Below are positions 24,694-33,741 of a stretch of 64,000 nt of DNA, piece after piece. Location: contig UQKL01000004.1 in assembly GCA_900541695.1 (NCBI GenBank), positions 1 to 64,000 of the forward strand, written 5' to 3'. Positions within the stretch are counted from its first letter, which is position 1, and each line of letters opens with the position of its first letter. Position numbers and translations under genes: made by a program. Source of the stretch: an uncultured Collinsella sp. (lineage in GTDB: Bacteria > Actinomycetota > Coriobacteriia > Coriobacteriales > Coriobacteriaceae). The notes below the pieces were generated by a model, which made no database searches, was not told the DNA's origin, and saw nothing but the letters and a program-made list of their open reading frames with translations.

Positions 24694-26543
24694 GAAAGAT
24701 CACTCTCCGTATAGGTTCTTTGGTATCCGAGCAAATATAGGCATATCCCAACGATTATAGAGGATAGGGTTCCCGCAACCGCCGCCTTGGCGACGACCGC
24801 GGCTGCAAGGCTGGCAATTTCCATATGGTGTGCAAGACAGGACGCCGCTGCGCAGCCGATGCCGGCGACAGCGATGGCGGCGATTGCGGCAAGGTTTGAG
24901 CCCTGATCGGCACGCTTGGCATGGGCATTGAGCAGCGCAGATGACGCCGCGGCAGTTGCCGCTACCAGCACAAAGGCAGCCCAAAGGAGTGGGTCTCCCA
25001 GCGCTGCGGCAACGTTACCGAGCCCCAGCACGCCTCCGGCTGAAAGCGCGACCGTGGCCAGACGGGCAAAAAGTGCGCCCATGCCCGTTGCCGCGGCGGC
25101 GCTTGCCGGGCCGAGCCAAAATGACGCGACGCCGGCGGTGACCCCAGCTGCCAGGAAGGTATTGCCGGTCAGACAGCCAAGCGCGAGTGCACAGGTGAGT
25201 GCGGCGCTCGCGGCGGCCTCGGTGCGACCCCAGGCGATCCACCAACCGGACATGGCGGCGGCAAAGATCACCGCGACGGGCAACATCGACAGGATGCCCT
25301 GTGCCTGCATGGTGGCGTTTGCCATGAGCACCAAAAAGCCCACAGCCGAGATGGCCGAGCCAATCTGCGGGGCCAGGCCGGCGGCCGCCCCAATCGCGAT
25401 GGCCGCGGCAATAAGTCCGGGAAGCGCCGCGACCCCGGCCGTTTGCATCAGCAAAAAGCTAAAGGCGCCGCACGTTAGCGCCGAGATAGCGTGCATGGTG
25501 TAGTCGCGCGCATGGCTCCAGCGCGTGCCCGCCCAGCCGAGCGCGGGGTCGACCTCGATGGCGTCGTCCTCGTAGTACGACGGCTCGATATCGTCGAGCT
25601 CCTGCTCGTCATCCGAAAGCTCGCCAACCATTTGCTCCAGACTGCGACGGCCCTCGCGCACGCTGCCCAGACCGGCAAGGAGTTGGTCGCAAAATGCCTC
25701 GATGCTGTTGGGGCGGTCCTGCGGCATGGGGGAGAGCGCGCTCATGAGCGCGGCCTCGGCTCCCGGGGGAAAGTGTGGTATCAGCTCGCTGGGATAGGTG
25801 GCGCCGCCGATGATGCGGTCGAGCGAGTCGGCGGGCGTGGCCGCCATAAAGGGAGCGCTGCCGCACAAGCCCTCATAGATAACGCAGGCAAGGGCAAAGA
25901 CATCGGCGCGTTCGTCGACCGTGCCGGTCTCGATATCGAGCTGCTCGGGCGGCATGTAGCCGATGGTGCCGCCGCGCGAGCCGCCAAAGCCACCGGCGGA
26001 CGACAGTCGCGCCATGCCAAAGTCGGTGAGCTTTACATTGCCCGAGTGGTCGATGAGCACGTTGGCGGGCTTAATGTCCAGGTGGAGTACGCCATTGCTA
26101 TGGGCGAAGGTGAGCGCCTGGCCCAGGGCATCGGCAATGGCCGCGGCCTCGTCAAAGGTGAGCGAGTGGCCGTCCACGCGATGCAAAAACTCGGCCAGCG
26201 ACATACCGTCGACATACTCCATGACCAGGTAGGCATAGGCGGTGTCATGCGTAAAGTCGATGACCTGCACGATATTGGGATGTTGAAGCATGGCGGCAGT
26301 GTGCGCCTCGCGCAGGACATCCATGATGTCGCTGGCGGGCATGCCGGCGCCGTTGATAAGGGGGATGCGCTTAATGGCGACGCGGCGGCGCAGGTGCGTG
26401 TCGCGGCAAATCTCGATGGAGCCAAAACCGCCGGTCGCAAGTGTCTCGAGCGGCTGGTACCGCTTGAGCAGCTCGCGAGAGCTGGTGCCCTCCAAAGGAA
26501 CGTCCGGCGAGAACCGGGCGGTATGTTGCGAGAAAAGCGGCAT
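24690..26543 (-). CDS. Ser/Thr kinase with polytopic C-terminal membrane domain
   Basis: First gene of the minus-strand operon, 617 aa. The kinase domain (about 28-300) contains the glycine loop ATGGFGSIE, catalytic HLDIKPAN near 153 (Leu in place of the usual Arg in HRD) and DFGMA. An acidic stretch rich in Asp/Glu/Tyr (about 318-340) follows, then roughly ten Ala-rich membrane segments to the end. It has no PASTA repeats, so it must receive a different signal from PknB, perhaps membrane state. The ATG at 26543 follows GAGGG. The missing HRD arginine suggests a kinase that does not need activation-loop phosphorylation. Confidence 0.88.
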   Translation of the reverse strand: MPLFSQHTARFSPDVPLEGTSSRELLKRYQPLETLATGGFGSIEICRDTHLRRRVAIKRIPLINGAGMPASDIMDVLREAHTAAMLQHPNIVQVIDFTHDTAYAYLVMEYVDGMSLAEFLHRVDGHSLTFDEAAAIADALGQALTFAHSNGVLHLDIKPANVLIDHSGNVKLTDFGMARLSSAGGFGGSRGGTIGYMPPEQLDIETGTVDERADVFALACVIYEGLCGSAPFMAATPADSLDRIIGGATYPSELIPHFPPGAEAALMSALSPMPQDRPNSIEAFCDQLLAGLGSVREGRRSLEQMVGELSDDEQELDDIEPSYYEDDAIEVDPALGWAGTRWSHARDYTMHAISALTCGAFSFLLMQTAGVAALPGLIAAAIAIGAAAGLAPQIGSAISAVGFLVLMANATMQAQGILSMLPVAVIFAAAMSGWWIAWGRTEAAASAALTCALALGCLTGNTFLAAGVTAGVASFWLGPASAAAATGMGALFARLATVALSAGGVLGLGNVAAALGDPLLWAAFVLVAATAAASSALLNAHAKRADQGSNLAAIAAIAVAGIGCAAASCLAHHMEIASLAAAVVAKAAVAGTLSSIIVGICLYLLGYQRTYTESDLS

Positions 26544-26695
26544 GGCCAACCCTCGTGCGTTTAAAGTTCGTTTGCGAGTGGCGGGCGCGGAGCCGAGCCG
26601 TTCGCGGTGGCATAGATGCTGCTAGTGTAGCACGCTCGGGCGGATGGCGAGGATAACGGGATGTGAGGCTGCCTGTCTGGCTTGGCCTTCGTCTC

Positions 26696-26866
26696 GACCC
26701 ATCCGGAAAGCGCGCCCCAGTTTGCGGCCAAATACTGGGACACGCTTTCCGAATGGGGTGTGCTGCGGAAACTGCGTCCCAGAATATTGACTCAGAACGG
26801 GATACAGTTTCCAGATCGACGCTCAAAAGGAAACCGCATCCCGCTTTGATGCGGGGACTGCGGACA
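26696..26866. repeat. cluster of GGAAAGCG-type inverted repeats
   Basis: Two clear hairpins are present: CGGAAAGCG (26704-26712) with CGCTTTCCG (26743-26751), and GGAAACTG (26767-26774) with CAGTTTCC (26805-26812). Related half-sites (GGAAACCGCATCCC) follow. The same family occurs at 60660-60836. This cluster fills most of the gap between the kinase operon and the luxR gene. Confidence 0.7.
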
Positions 26867-26984
26867 AAAGCTGAACCGTGATCTGGCTCGGATTGGAGTT
26901 CGCCTGAATCGTTGATGCTGGCTGGTGTGGGCGTGGAGATAAACGAGCAGCCCGAGCGATATAATGACACGCTATGGAGGTCAT

Positions 26985-29126
26985 ATGCTCTTTTCCCGCT
27001 GTTCTGCCACATCTGCTTTCGCCATTGCGCTCGTCGTAATGGCGGTTACCCCTTATCACCGGTTTTCATCTTCAATCGGCTTGGCATCAGGTGCAATGAC
27101 CTGGCTCGTTATCCTTGGCGCATGCCTCGCGGCGTTTGGTCACGGTGTTGCGCTCCGCAAGGGGAGAGAAATAAGACGGCCGGGTCGCCTTGGCGTCTTC
27201 GGTGTTTTCCTTGCTGCTATTGCGGTGGTTCCCGAATGGGTCGACTTGGCCTTCTATGCTCGCGGAGATTCTATTCCAATCGTGTTTGCACCAATCTGGT
27301 TGTTGCATCGTGTTTCGTGTGCCTTGTGCTTCACTGGGTCGTTGCTCCTCTCATATGTAATTTGGGATACGGCGGGCTCTCCTTTGATACGGGGGGCGGC
27401 GCGGGACGGCGAAAGGGGGACCCGCCGATCGCAGAGCACGCTTTTTGCAGAAACAATAGTTGTCCTGTCTTGCCTGCTGTTTTGCTGTCGAATTTCATGG
27501 AGAGTCGTTCCCGAGCCATGGGGGATGCCCTCTGTAACGGCCGCATCAATTGGCCTCGTGCTTTTAATTCCGCTGGTCTATCTCGTATTGGCTGCGGTCC
27601 CGCTGCTTTGCTGTCCCCGCGCCTTTGGTCGGGGGCAGGGCGACGTGTTTGCCCGTTCTGTGCTTGTAGCAGTTCCCATTGGCCTTGTTCCGGCTGTCGA
27701 GGTGGCATACTTTGCAAGCGATGCCGCAGTCATTGCATCACTGTCGATGGGGTCCGCTATTGCTGTTGCCGCCTTCGTATGCACATTGCTAAGGGAGAAA
27801 CGGGACAACAATTCGGATACCCCTCGCACGTCCGACCCATTCGATGCGGGGGTGTTTTCCCCTGCCCTGTCGCCTCGAGAAGAGCAGTTTGTTCGACTGC
27901 TGCTCAAAGGGAAAACGCCGGCGGAAATTGCCAGGGAGACGGGTACGAAGCCATCGACGGTGCGAACAACGCTTCACCGAGCATACGGGAAGGCATCGGT
28001 TGCGGGCTCACGCGAGCTCGTGGCATTGTTTGCGGGTGAGGGTGATGCTACAGGGCCTGGTCTGCTGCAGCGGCATGCTGGTGATATGTTGACATCAGTT
28101 CGGACGCGCCGGCTGTTTCGATACCTGCTCACAACATTTTTTATCCTCCTTGCGGCGGGCCCCTTGGTAATGGCGGATAGCGATTGGGGATCCGGTGTTT
28201 CGCGGGCAGTCGCCTTTTCTCTCGCAAGCTATGCATTGGGTCTCGGACTGCTTCTGTCGCTGCACTACGCGGGTGAAAAACTGAATCGTGAAGTTGCGCT
28301 GACTAGAACGGATGGGGCGATTGGGCTCGGAAGCCCGTGCGTATGGGCGGTGCTGTCTGCCGTGGAATGGTCTTTTGTCTATATCGCGGCATGGAGGTGT
28401 ATATGCGATCCGTTGATGGCTGCGCCGGTCCTGCTGTGCGGCGTGGCATCTACGGTCTCGCTCGCTGTTGGGCTGCGTCCGTTTAAGGTGCATGCCCGTG
28501 TCCGGGCTATCGTGCCGTTGGTGTCAATAGGTGCGGCTACTTTAATCCATGCGGCCACTAGGGGGCGAATCCATGGGTTCGCGGTGCTGACGGGGATGTT
28601 GCTCACATACATAGTGCTGCGTAGCTGTCCGCAGCGCAAAATGCTTGGGATATGGATGCTTTGCTTTGGGGCGGCGGCTCCTGTCTGGGTTGTCTTGCTC
28701 AACATGGTGCAGGATCTGACGGTTTTCGAGCCTCTGTTCCTTGCGTCGTTGCTGGGGCAAAGTTCGGCCGTCAATGTCGTCGTGGCAACGGTGATTGTTT
28801 GCTGGTCTGTGCCCATGCTCGTTACGCACATCGTGCTCGTACGCTCGGTTGAGGACGAGAAGGCCGTCTTGAAGTACCGTGCGAACGGGTCCACCGAAGC
28901 AGCTCACGTGCGCCGGCTGGCTCTGCTTACGTCGCGCGCCCTGTCCGATGTTCAGGCCCGAATATTGTTGATGACGGCGGAGGGCACAACGACAAAGACC
29001 ATTGCGCAGGATGTCGGTTACGCTGCATCTACGGTGCAAGCGCTGCGATCCGCGTCCTATCGCCAGTTGAAGATCAAGAACAAAGCAGAGCTTATTTCAT
29101 TGTTATCGCAGGTAGATAACGTGTAA
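26985..29126 (+). CDS. two-module membrane LuxR regulator
   Basis: A 713-aa protein containing two complete copies of a membrane-sensor plus LuxR helix-turn-helix architecture. Module 1 has about seven membrane segments (1-280) and a GerE-type HTH at about 294-350 (SPREEQFVRLLLKGKTPAEI). Module 2 has another set of segments (about 372-625) and a C-terminal HTH at about 647-713 (LSDVQARILLMTAEGTT). Single-module versions are common in Coriobacteriia; a fused pair would bring two DNA-binding domains to the membrane in one chain. GGAGG decides the ATG at 26985, and a TATAAT lies 20 bases upstream. It precedes the secreted-protein/ABC locus and probably controls it. Confidence 0.85.
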   Translation: MLFSRCSATSAFAIALVVMAVTPYHRFSSSIGLASGAMTWLVILGACLAAFGHGVALRKGREIRRPGRLGVFGVFLAAIAVVPEWVDLAFYARGDSIPIVFAPIWLLHRVSCALCFTGSLLLSYVIWDTAGSPLIRGAARDGERGTRRSQSTLFAETIVVLSCLLFCCRISWRVVPEPWGMPSVTAASIGLVLLIPLVYLVLAAVPLLCCPRAFGRGQGDVFARSVLVAVPIGLVPAVEVAYFASDAAVIASLSMGSAIAVAAFVCTLLREKRDNNSDTPRTSDPFDAGVFSPALSPREEQFVRLLLKGKTPAEIARETGTKPSTVRTTLHRAYGKASVAGSRELVALFAGEGDATGPGLLQRHAGDMLTSVRTRRLFRYLLTTFFILLAAGPLVMADSDWGSGVSRAVAFSLASYALGLGLLLSLHYAGEKLNREVALTRTDGAIGLGSPCVWAVLSAVEWSFVYIAAWRCICDPLMAAPVLLCGVASTVSLAVGLRPFKVHARVRAIVPLVSIGAATLIHAATRGRIHGFAVLTGMLLTYIVLRSCPQRKMLGIWMLCFGAAAPVWVVLLNMVQDLTVFEPLFLASLLGQSSAVNVVVATVIVCWSVPMLVTHIVLVRSVEDEKAVLKYRANGSTEAAHVRRLALLTSRALSDVQARILLMTAEGTTTKTIAQDVGYAASTVQALRSASYRQLKIKNKAELISLLSQVDNV

Positions 29127-29235
29127 ACGCCTGGATTATCAACTCAATAGCGAGTGTTTACAGACATCTTTCTCCATTCATGCAAAGGTTGCTGTGCGTC
29201 GACGCATTGTTAGCCGCTTTTGATTGGAGAAGGCC

Positions 29236-29748
29236 ATGATTAAGCCAAGGAGCGCTATTACTCGAATCGGAGTCGGGTTGGCGATTGCTGCGGGTCTGTC
29301 CCTAGGGGTTCCCGCTGCATCGTTCGCGCAAGAGGAGTTTGACACCTCTCAGGTTTCCAGCATTACTCAAAACGCCGATACGGGAATTACGACCTGTACG
29401 AACAATGCCGATAGGGCATTTAGTTTTCAATGTGCCGGGACGAGTGCAACTGGCTACCGTCAAAAGGATGATTCCTCATCGCTCTATCTGGATATCCAGG
29501 GCTATACGGGAAATCCGCTTCGGTTATATACAGACGGTGCGTATAACACAAGCGGTAGCGGCAGCATGAATTGTACTCAGGGAACGTATCGTTCGAATCA
29601 CAAGGGACAGTGGGAAATGTATAACCTCGTCCGTGAGAACGGGCGATCTGCGGCGCGACTGACTGCATGGGCGGAGTCTGGCTACGGCACTGTTATTGGT
29701 GTATGGAGCCCCGACTGCGTCGGGCATTTCCGCAAGCTTCCCGCATAG
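29236..29748 (+). CDS. secreted protein of unknown function
   Basis: A 170-aa protein with a clear signal peptide: positive N-terminus, hydrophobic core, and a likely cleavage site after ASFA near residue 35. The mature ~135 residues are rich in Tyr, Ser, Thr and Gly and contain four or five cysteines. The phrases TGYRQKDDSSSLYL and the C-terminal Trp/Tyr-rich part recall in style the small secreted proteins (DUF2712 / lactococcin 972-like) that sit beside dedicated ABC transporters; this is a resemblance, not a family assignment. GGAGAAGG precedes the ATG. It is followed by an intercistronic hairpin and the ABC genes. Confidence 0.75.
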   Translation: MIKPRSAITRIGVGLAIAAGLSLGVPAASFAQEEFDTSQVSSITQNADTGITTCTNNADRAFSFQCAGTSATGYRQKDDSSSLYLDIQGYTGNPLRLYTDGAYNTSGSGSMNCTQGTYRSNHKGQWEMYNLVRENGRSAARLTAWAESGYGTVIGVWSPDCVGHFRKLPA

Positions 29749-29762
29749 TTGTTTGAATTGGC

Positions 29763-29792
29763 TCCCTTCCGGCTTTCTGGGTCGGAAGGGGG
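29763..29792 (+). promoter_or_regulatory. intercistronic hairpin before the ABC genes
   Basis: CTCCCTTCCG pairs with CGGAAGGGGGAG across about 11 bases. It lies 14 bases after the secreted-protein stop, and its 3' arm runs into the Shine-Dalgarno of the next gene. It could protect the upstream message end or limit translation of the permease. Confidence 0.5.
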
Positions 29793-29802
29793 AGGAGGAC
29801 GT

Positions 29803-30684
29803 ATGAACCAAAGGCTCGTAAGATATGAGCTGTCGAAAACGATAAGACGCCCAGCTTTTATCTTTGCTCTCTTGATTGCAGTCGCAGTTGCAATAGCTGC
29901 TGCGCTGGAGCCGTGGGCAAATTTGGAAAAAGAACGTCACAACCTTCTTTCTTTTGGTTACGGCGTTGGCATGCAAGCCAAAAACTATCTCGGTCAAACA
30001 CGTGAAAGCAGCTTCGGTAACTGGATTGTTGTGAGCGCGAACGCGCCACTGTCTGCGTCGGTGTTTTTCTATGCACTGCCCCTGCTTGCAATGTTGGCCG
30101 GATCTTGGTCGTGCCTCTTTGAGCGTTTGAGTGGTTATGACATGCAGATATGCACGCGCGTTTCCAGAAAGGCATACGTGAACGTAAAGGTGCTGTCTGC
30201 TTTCCTCTCCGCGTTTACAGTGACTGCCATTCCTCTGCTCGTCAATTTCCTGATTGTCTCGATGCTTTTTCCTGCGTATCTTCCTCGGGTCGATGAGTCG
30301 ACCTACGTAGGGCTTTACCTACATAGCTATTTCTCCGGTCTATTTTATTCACATCCTTTGTTATATGTGCTTGCATACACGCTGTTCGATGCGGTCACGC
30401 TCGGGACTTTATCCATGGCTGTAACTGGCTTCTCAATTTTGTTTCGTAGCAGAATCAAAGCGATAATTGTCCCGTATCTGCTAATGGTTGCGTGGCATTT
30501 TGCAAATGGCTGGATCTTCGGCGTAATGGCTTGTGTGGGGTTTAACTGCAATATCTTCAACAGCATCAGGTCGGAATCGCTGAATAACTGGCCAGACATT
30601 CGAGCCGGTTTTGCGGAAATCATATTATTGACCCTTGCTTCGTTGGCTTTTTCTGGGGCGTGGAAAAGGCGGGAGATGGTCTGA
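29803..30684 (+). CDS. ABC-2-like transporter permease subunit
   Basis: A 293-aa membrane protein with six predicted segments: one near the N-terminus after a short basic cytoplasmic start, then a large first extracellular loop (about 45-100), and five more. This is the layout of ABC-2 type permeases. GGAGGAGG at 29790-29797 decides the ATG at 29803. It overlaps the next permease gene through TGATG, so both are translated in coupling and probably form a heterodimer with the ATPase at 31517. Confidence 0.8.
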   Translation: MNQRLVRYELSKTIRRPAFIFALLIAVAVAIAAALEPWANLEKERHNLLSFGYGVGMQAKNYLGQTRESSFGNWIVVSANAPLSASVFFYALPLLAMLAGSWSCLFERLSGYDMQICTRVSRKAYVNVKVLSAFLSAFTVTAIPLLVNFLIVSMLFPAYLPRVDESTYVGLYLHSYFSGLFYSHPLLYVLAYTLFDAVTLGTLSMAVTGFSILFRSRIKAIIVPYLLMVAWHFANGWIFGVMACVGFNCNIFNSIRSESLNNWPDIRAGFAEIILLTLASLAFSGAWKRREMV

Positions 30685-31520
30685 TGCTGTTTAGGCTGGT
30701 CGCCGCGGACCTGAGGACCGTTTTGAAGAAGAACATCATTACCTTTATTGCGATTGCGGCAGTGACCGTTGCGAACCTGGTGTACGCCTACGGTTTGTCT
30801 TCTGTGTATGGGGTCAGGACGGATGCCTTGGGGTTTGCGGACAATCTTGCGCTCGTGTTTGCCGGATCTGCTCCGTTTGAGCCTAGGCCCGGGGTCATGT
30901 TTGTGCCTCCGCTAGGATGGCTATTTCTCATTCTGCTTATTCTCTATACAACACTCGATTATCCCGCCGAATCGTTGCACGGGTTTGGTTTGCAAACGCT
31001 TGTCCGATGCCGGGCGAGAACCCTTTGGTGGGTCTCGCGTTTTATCTCAGTGGCGGCGATAACAGCATTTTCGCTGCTCGTGGTGGTTTGCTCTGTTGTG
31101 ATTTGGAGCTTGATGGTGAGTGCCTCGTTCAGCGCGGTCATCCATGGCGAGTCGCTTCAGCTGGCTAATTTGGCGCCGTGGTTTCTCAAGGCGAGCGAAG
31201 CAGGTGCACTGCCGTTTTTCGCAGGTCTCTTTCTTGCTTTTGAGGCGCTTGCGTTTGTGCAGGCAACGGTTGGGTTTGTGCTTGGGCCGTCAGTTTCATT
31301 TGCGGTTGTAATGAGCTACCTGATCTGTTCGGCATATGCGCGGCATTGGGCGCTACTGGGAAATGCCTTGATGCTGTTGCGCTGGGGTGGAATCGTCAAA
31401 GAAGGAATTGCGACGGGCTCGAGTGGCTTGTTTTCAATTGTGATTATGTCGTTATGCCTATCGTTGGGTGGACTGTGGTTTCGAAGGGCCGACCTTATCG
31501 AAAAGAGGGACAAGATATGA
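30684..31520 (+). CDS. ABC-2-like transporter permease subunit
   Basis: A 278-aa membrane protein with about six hydrophobic segments. Like its upstream neighbour it has a first span near residue 20 followed by an extracellular loop, so it is probably the second half of a heterodimeric permease. The C-terminus (FRRADLIEKRDKI) is cytoplasmic. It overlaps the ATPase gene by ATGA. Confidence 0.8.
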   Translation: MLFRLVAADLRTVLKKNIITFIAIAAVTVANLVYAYGLSSVYGVRTDALGFADNLALVFAGSAPFEPRPGVMFVPPLGWLFLILLILYTTLDYPAESLHGFGLQTLVRCRARTLWWVSRFISVAAITAFSLLVVVCSVVIWSLMVSASFSAVIHGESLQLANLAPWFLKASEAGALPFFAGLFLAFEALAFVQATVGFVLGPSVSFAVVMSYLICSAYARHWALLGNALMLLRWGGIVKEGIATGSSGLFSIVIMSLCLSLGGLWFRRADLIEKRDKI

Positions 31521-32161
31521 GTGTGATCGTTAGGGACGTATCGAAGCGCATGGGCAAAAACGATGTCCTGCGCAACGTGTCTATCGAGGTTGACCCTGGG
31601 ACTGTGGTCGGGCTTCAGGGGATAAACGGTTCGGGTAAGACCATGCTCATGCGAGCGGTCTGCGGATTGATTAGACCCACCGAGGGCGAGATTATTATCG
31701 ATGGCCAAAGACTTGGGGCGGATATCTCGTTTCCGCCGAGTCTGGGGATGTTGATAGAGGCGCCTTCCTTTTTAGGATATCTGTCTGGTTACGACAATCT
31801 GGAGCTCATAGCTCAAATCAATGGCGTTGCCACCCCCGAGGACATTCGCTCTGCCCTGCGGCTCGTGGGGCTCGATGCAGACGAAAAAAAGAAGTTTCGA
31901 GCATACTCGCTTGGGATGAAGCAGCGTCTGGGAATAGCTGCGGCAATTATGGAAAAGCCGAAGCTGCTTGTTCTCGATGAGCCAACGAATGCCCTCGACG
32001 AAGCGGGCGTGGAAATGCTCAAGCGCGTTGTGGCGATGGCGGCATCAACGGGTCGCGAGGTTCTTCTGTCTAGCCATGACGGAGAGGTGCTCGAGGAGCT
32101 AGCCGATCGTGTTTACTGCATGCGCGACGGTGCCGTTGTGAAAGTTCGGGAAAGGTCGTGA
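31517..32161 (+). CDS. ABC transporter ATP-binding protein
   Basis: A 214-aa ATPase that powers the two permeases just upstream. Walker A GINGSGKT (about residues 36-43), the signature YSLGMKQRL, Walker B LLVLDEPTNALD and the switch histidine in LSSHD are all present. The size and the two-permease context fit a small exporter of peptides or an immunity/efflux system. The ATG at 31517 overlaps the previous stop. Confidence 0.92.
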   Translation: MSVIVRDVSKRMGKNDVLRNVSIEVDPGTVVGLQGINGSGKTMLMRAVCGLIRPTEGEIIIDGQRLGADISFPPSLGMLIEAPSFLGYLSGYDNLELIAQINGVATPEDIRSALRLVGLDADEKKKFRAYSLGMKQRLGIAAAIMEKPKLLVLDEPTNALDEAGVEMLKRVVAMAASTGREVLLSSHDGEVLEELADRVYCMRDGAVVKVRERS

Positions 32162-32826
32162 GCGCGATGAAGAAGGCCCTGTTGACGAGAAGGTCGATGC
32201 TCGCGCTTTTTGGCTGTGCTGTTACCGGCCTTGCGGGCATGAGGGTGAGCGTCGTTAACGGGAACCGGACAGTCATTCCTGAAAAATATTACGCGGAGGG
32301 CGAATGGCTCTCGATGGATGGGGCGTTTCTGGGGTCGAAGGATGTGGCGACTGACGGGTATTCGTTTTGCATAGACGGGGCAGAGCTGCTCACGCCGCGC
32401 GAGTATCTCAAGCGTGCGCATGATGATTATTCAAAATATGGCATCGTAGATACGAAAACGAAATTGAAGGACGCCGACATCACGTGTGTTATCGCCGTAA
32501 AGATGCGTGTCAGGAATAAGGACAATGTCGAAGGCGGAATTAAAGCGTATGTTTGGCATTTGGTGCCGGAGTCTGCGCCAAACTATGACTTTGTGGTCAA
32601 TACCGATCTGATAACGCAGGCAATGCCGGTGCTGGGCGGTTCTGCTGCGTTTGCTGTACAGGTTGGGGCGGAGAACGAGTTGCTCGTCCCATTCATGATG
32701 CAAAACACCAACGACTATTTCGAAGGTTACGAGACCGTCCGTTTTGAGAAAGCGTTTCCCGGGACCTATACGATGAAGATGACCGATCTGCCGGAGCGAA
32801 GGCTCTTCAGGTTTGAAGTTAAATAG
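32158..32826 (+). CDS. exported protein of unknown function
   Basis: A 222-aa protein counted from the GTG at 32158, which overlaps the ATPase stop; an ATG at 32167 is an equally good start with AAAGG ten bases upstream. The N-terminus has a twin-arginine-like motif TRRSMLALF and a hydrophobic stretch, so it is exported or membrane-tethered. The rest is a beta-rich, charged domain of about 190 residues that I do not recognise. As the last gene of the LuxR/secreted protein/ABC locus it could be a receptor, immunity or maturation factor. A short unstable hairpin follows at about 32849-32875. Confidence 0.65.
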   Translation: MSAMKKALLTRRSMLALFGCAVTGLAGMRVSVVNGNRTVIPEKYYAEGEWLSMDGAFLGSKDVATDGYSFCIDGAELLTPREYLKRAHDDYSKYGIVDTKTKLKDADITCVIAVKMRVRNKDNVEGGIKAYVWHLVPESAPNYDFVVNTDLITQAMPVLGGSAAFAVQVGAENELLVPFMMQNTNDYFEGYETVRFEKAFPGTYTMKMTDLPERRLFRFEVK

Positions 32827-32900
32827 CTCGAAGGCCCTGTTGGGGGAGCCTCATCCTACGCTGAAGCGGGATGAGATTCCCTTCGCAGTGGCGCTCGGCC

Positions 32901-33626
32901 CTAGCGCTTCTTCTTGCTCTTCTTCTGCTTGCGCTGCTTGCCCTTGTTGTCCTGGGGCTTGTCGGCCTTGTCGCCCCGCTTGGCCTCGGCGGCAGCCTTC
33001 TCGGCCTTCATTTTCTTCTTCTTGGTCTCGATGCGGAGCTTTTTGTTGATGCGCGCCTTAAGGAAGGGGCCAAACTGCTCGGCATCGCCGCGGATAAAGG
33101 TGTCCTTAGGGATAGTCACGCCCTGGTCGGCGAACATGGCTACAAAGATGCGCTCGCCGTCGAGTACGTGGTCGAGCTTCTCAAACGGGAAGAACTGCGA
33201 CTTGCCGCTCTTGCCCCAAACCATCAGGCCGTCCTCGTTGGCGGCGACGCGGCGATAGCGGCCACCCATGGACTCGTCGGCCTCGACGGCGTCGATAAAG
33301 TCGCGGGCGAGCGTGTGGTGAAGGTTCTTGCTCCACCAGGCCAAAAAGGCGCCGAATACGATCAGCACGACGCCAAACTTGATCCAGTTGCCGCCGGCCA
33401 CCAGCATGCCGATGCCGATGAGCGCGGCAATTGCCGCGGCGACATACAGCGAGCCGCGACGCCTGGGCGAGGCGACCAGACGGGCGAAGTCGGTGACCAG
33501 GTCGTTTTCGTACTGGTACTCGTTGAGGTACAGGATGCCGTCGTCGGCTGCGGCCTGCTCCTCGAGCGCGACCTCGACCTGGTCGGCTGCTTCGGAGGGG
33601 ACGAGGTTGCTCTCTGCGTCTGCCAT
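32901..33626 (-). CDS. YcxB-like membrane protein
   Basis: A 241-aa protein with an acidic N-terminal stretch, two adjacent membrane spans (about residues 60-98) and a YcxB-like domain (about 105-195) containing the typical GRYRRVAANEDGL and FFPFEKLDHV strands. The last 45 residues are almost entirely Lys, Arg, Ala and Glu. The role of YcxB-like proteins is unknown to me. It converges with the exported-protein gene and is divergent from dnaX. Confidence 0.8.
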   Translation of the reverse strand: MADAESNLVPSEAADQVEVALEEQAAADDGILYLNEYQYENDLVTDFARLVASPRRRGSLYVAAAIAALIGIGMLVAGGNWIKFGVVLIVFGAFLAWWSKNLHHTLARDFIDAVEADESMGGRYRRVAANEDGLMVWGKSGKSQFFPFEKLDHVLDGERIFVAMFADQGVTIPKDTFIRGDAEQFGPFLKARINKKLRIETKKKKMKAEKAAAEAKRGDKADKPQDNKGKQRKQKKSKKKR

Positions 33627-33741
33627 GCTCTTTGGACTCCTATCGCGGCGGGCTCGCCGTACGGGTTATTATGAATGCAGTATGCCGTGCGACCGCATGG
33701 CCGTCGCGGCAACAAGACTCAGTATACCCGGGGGAGCACCC

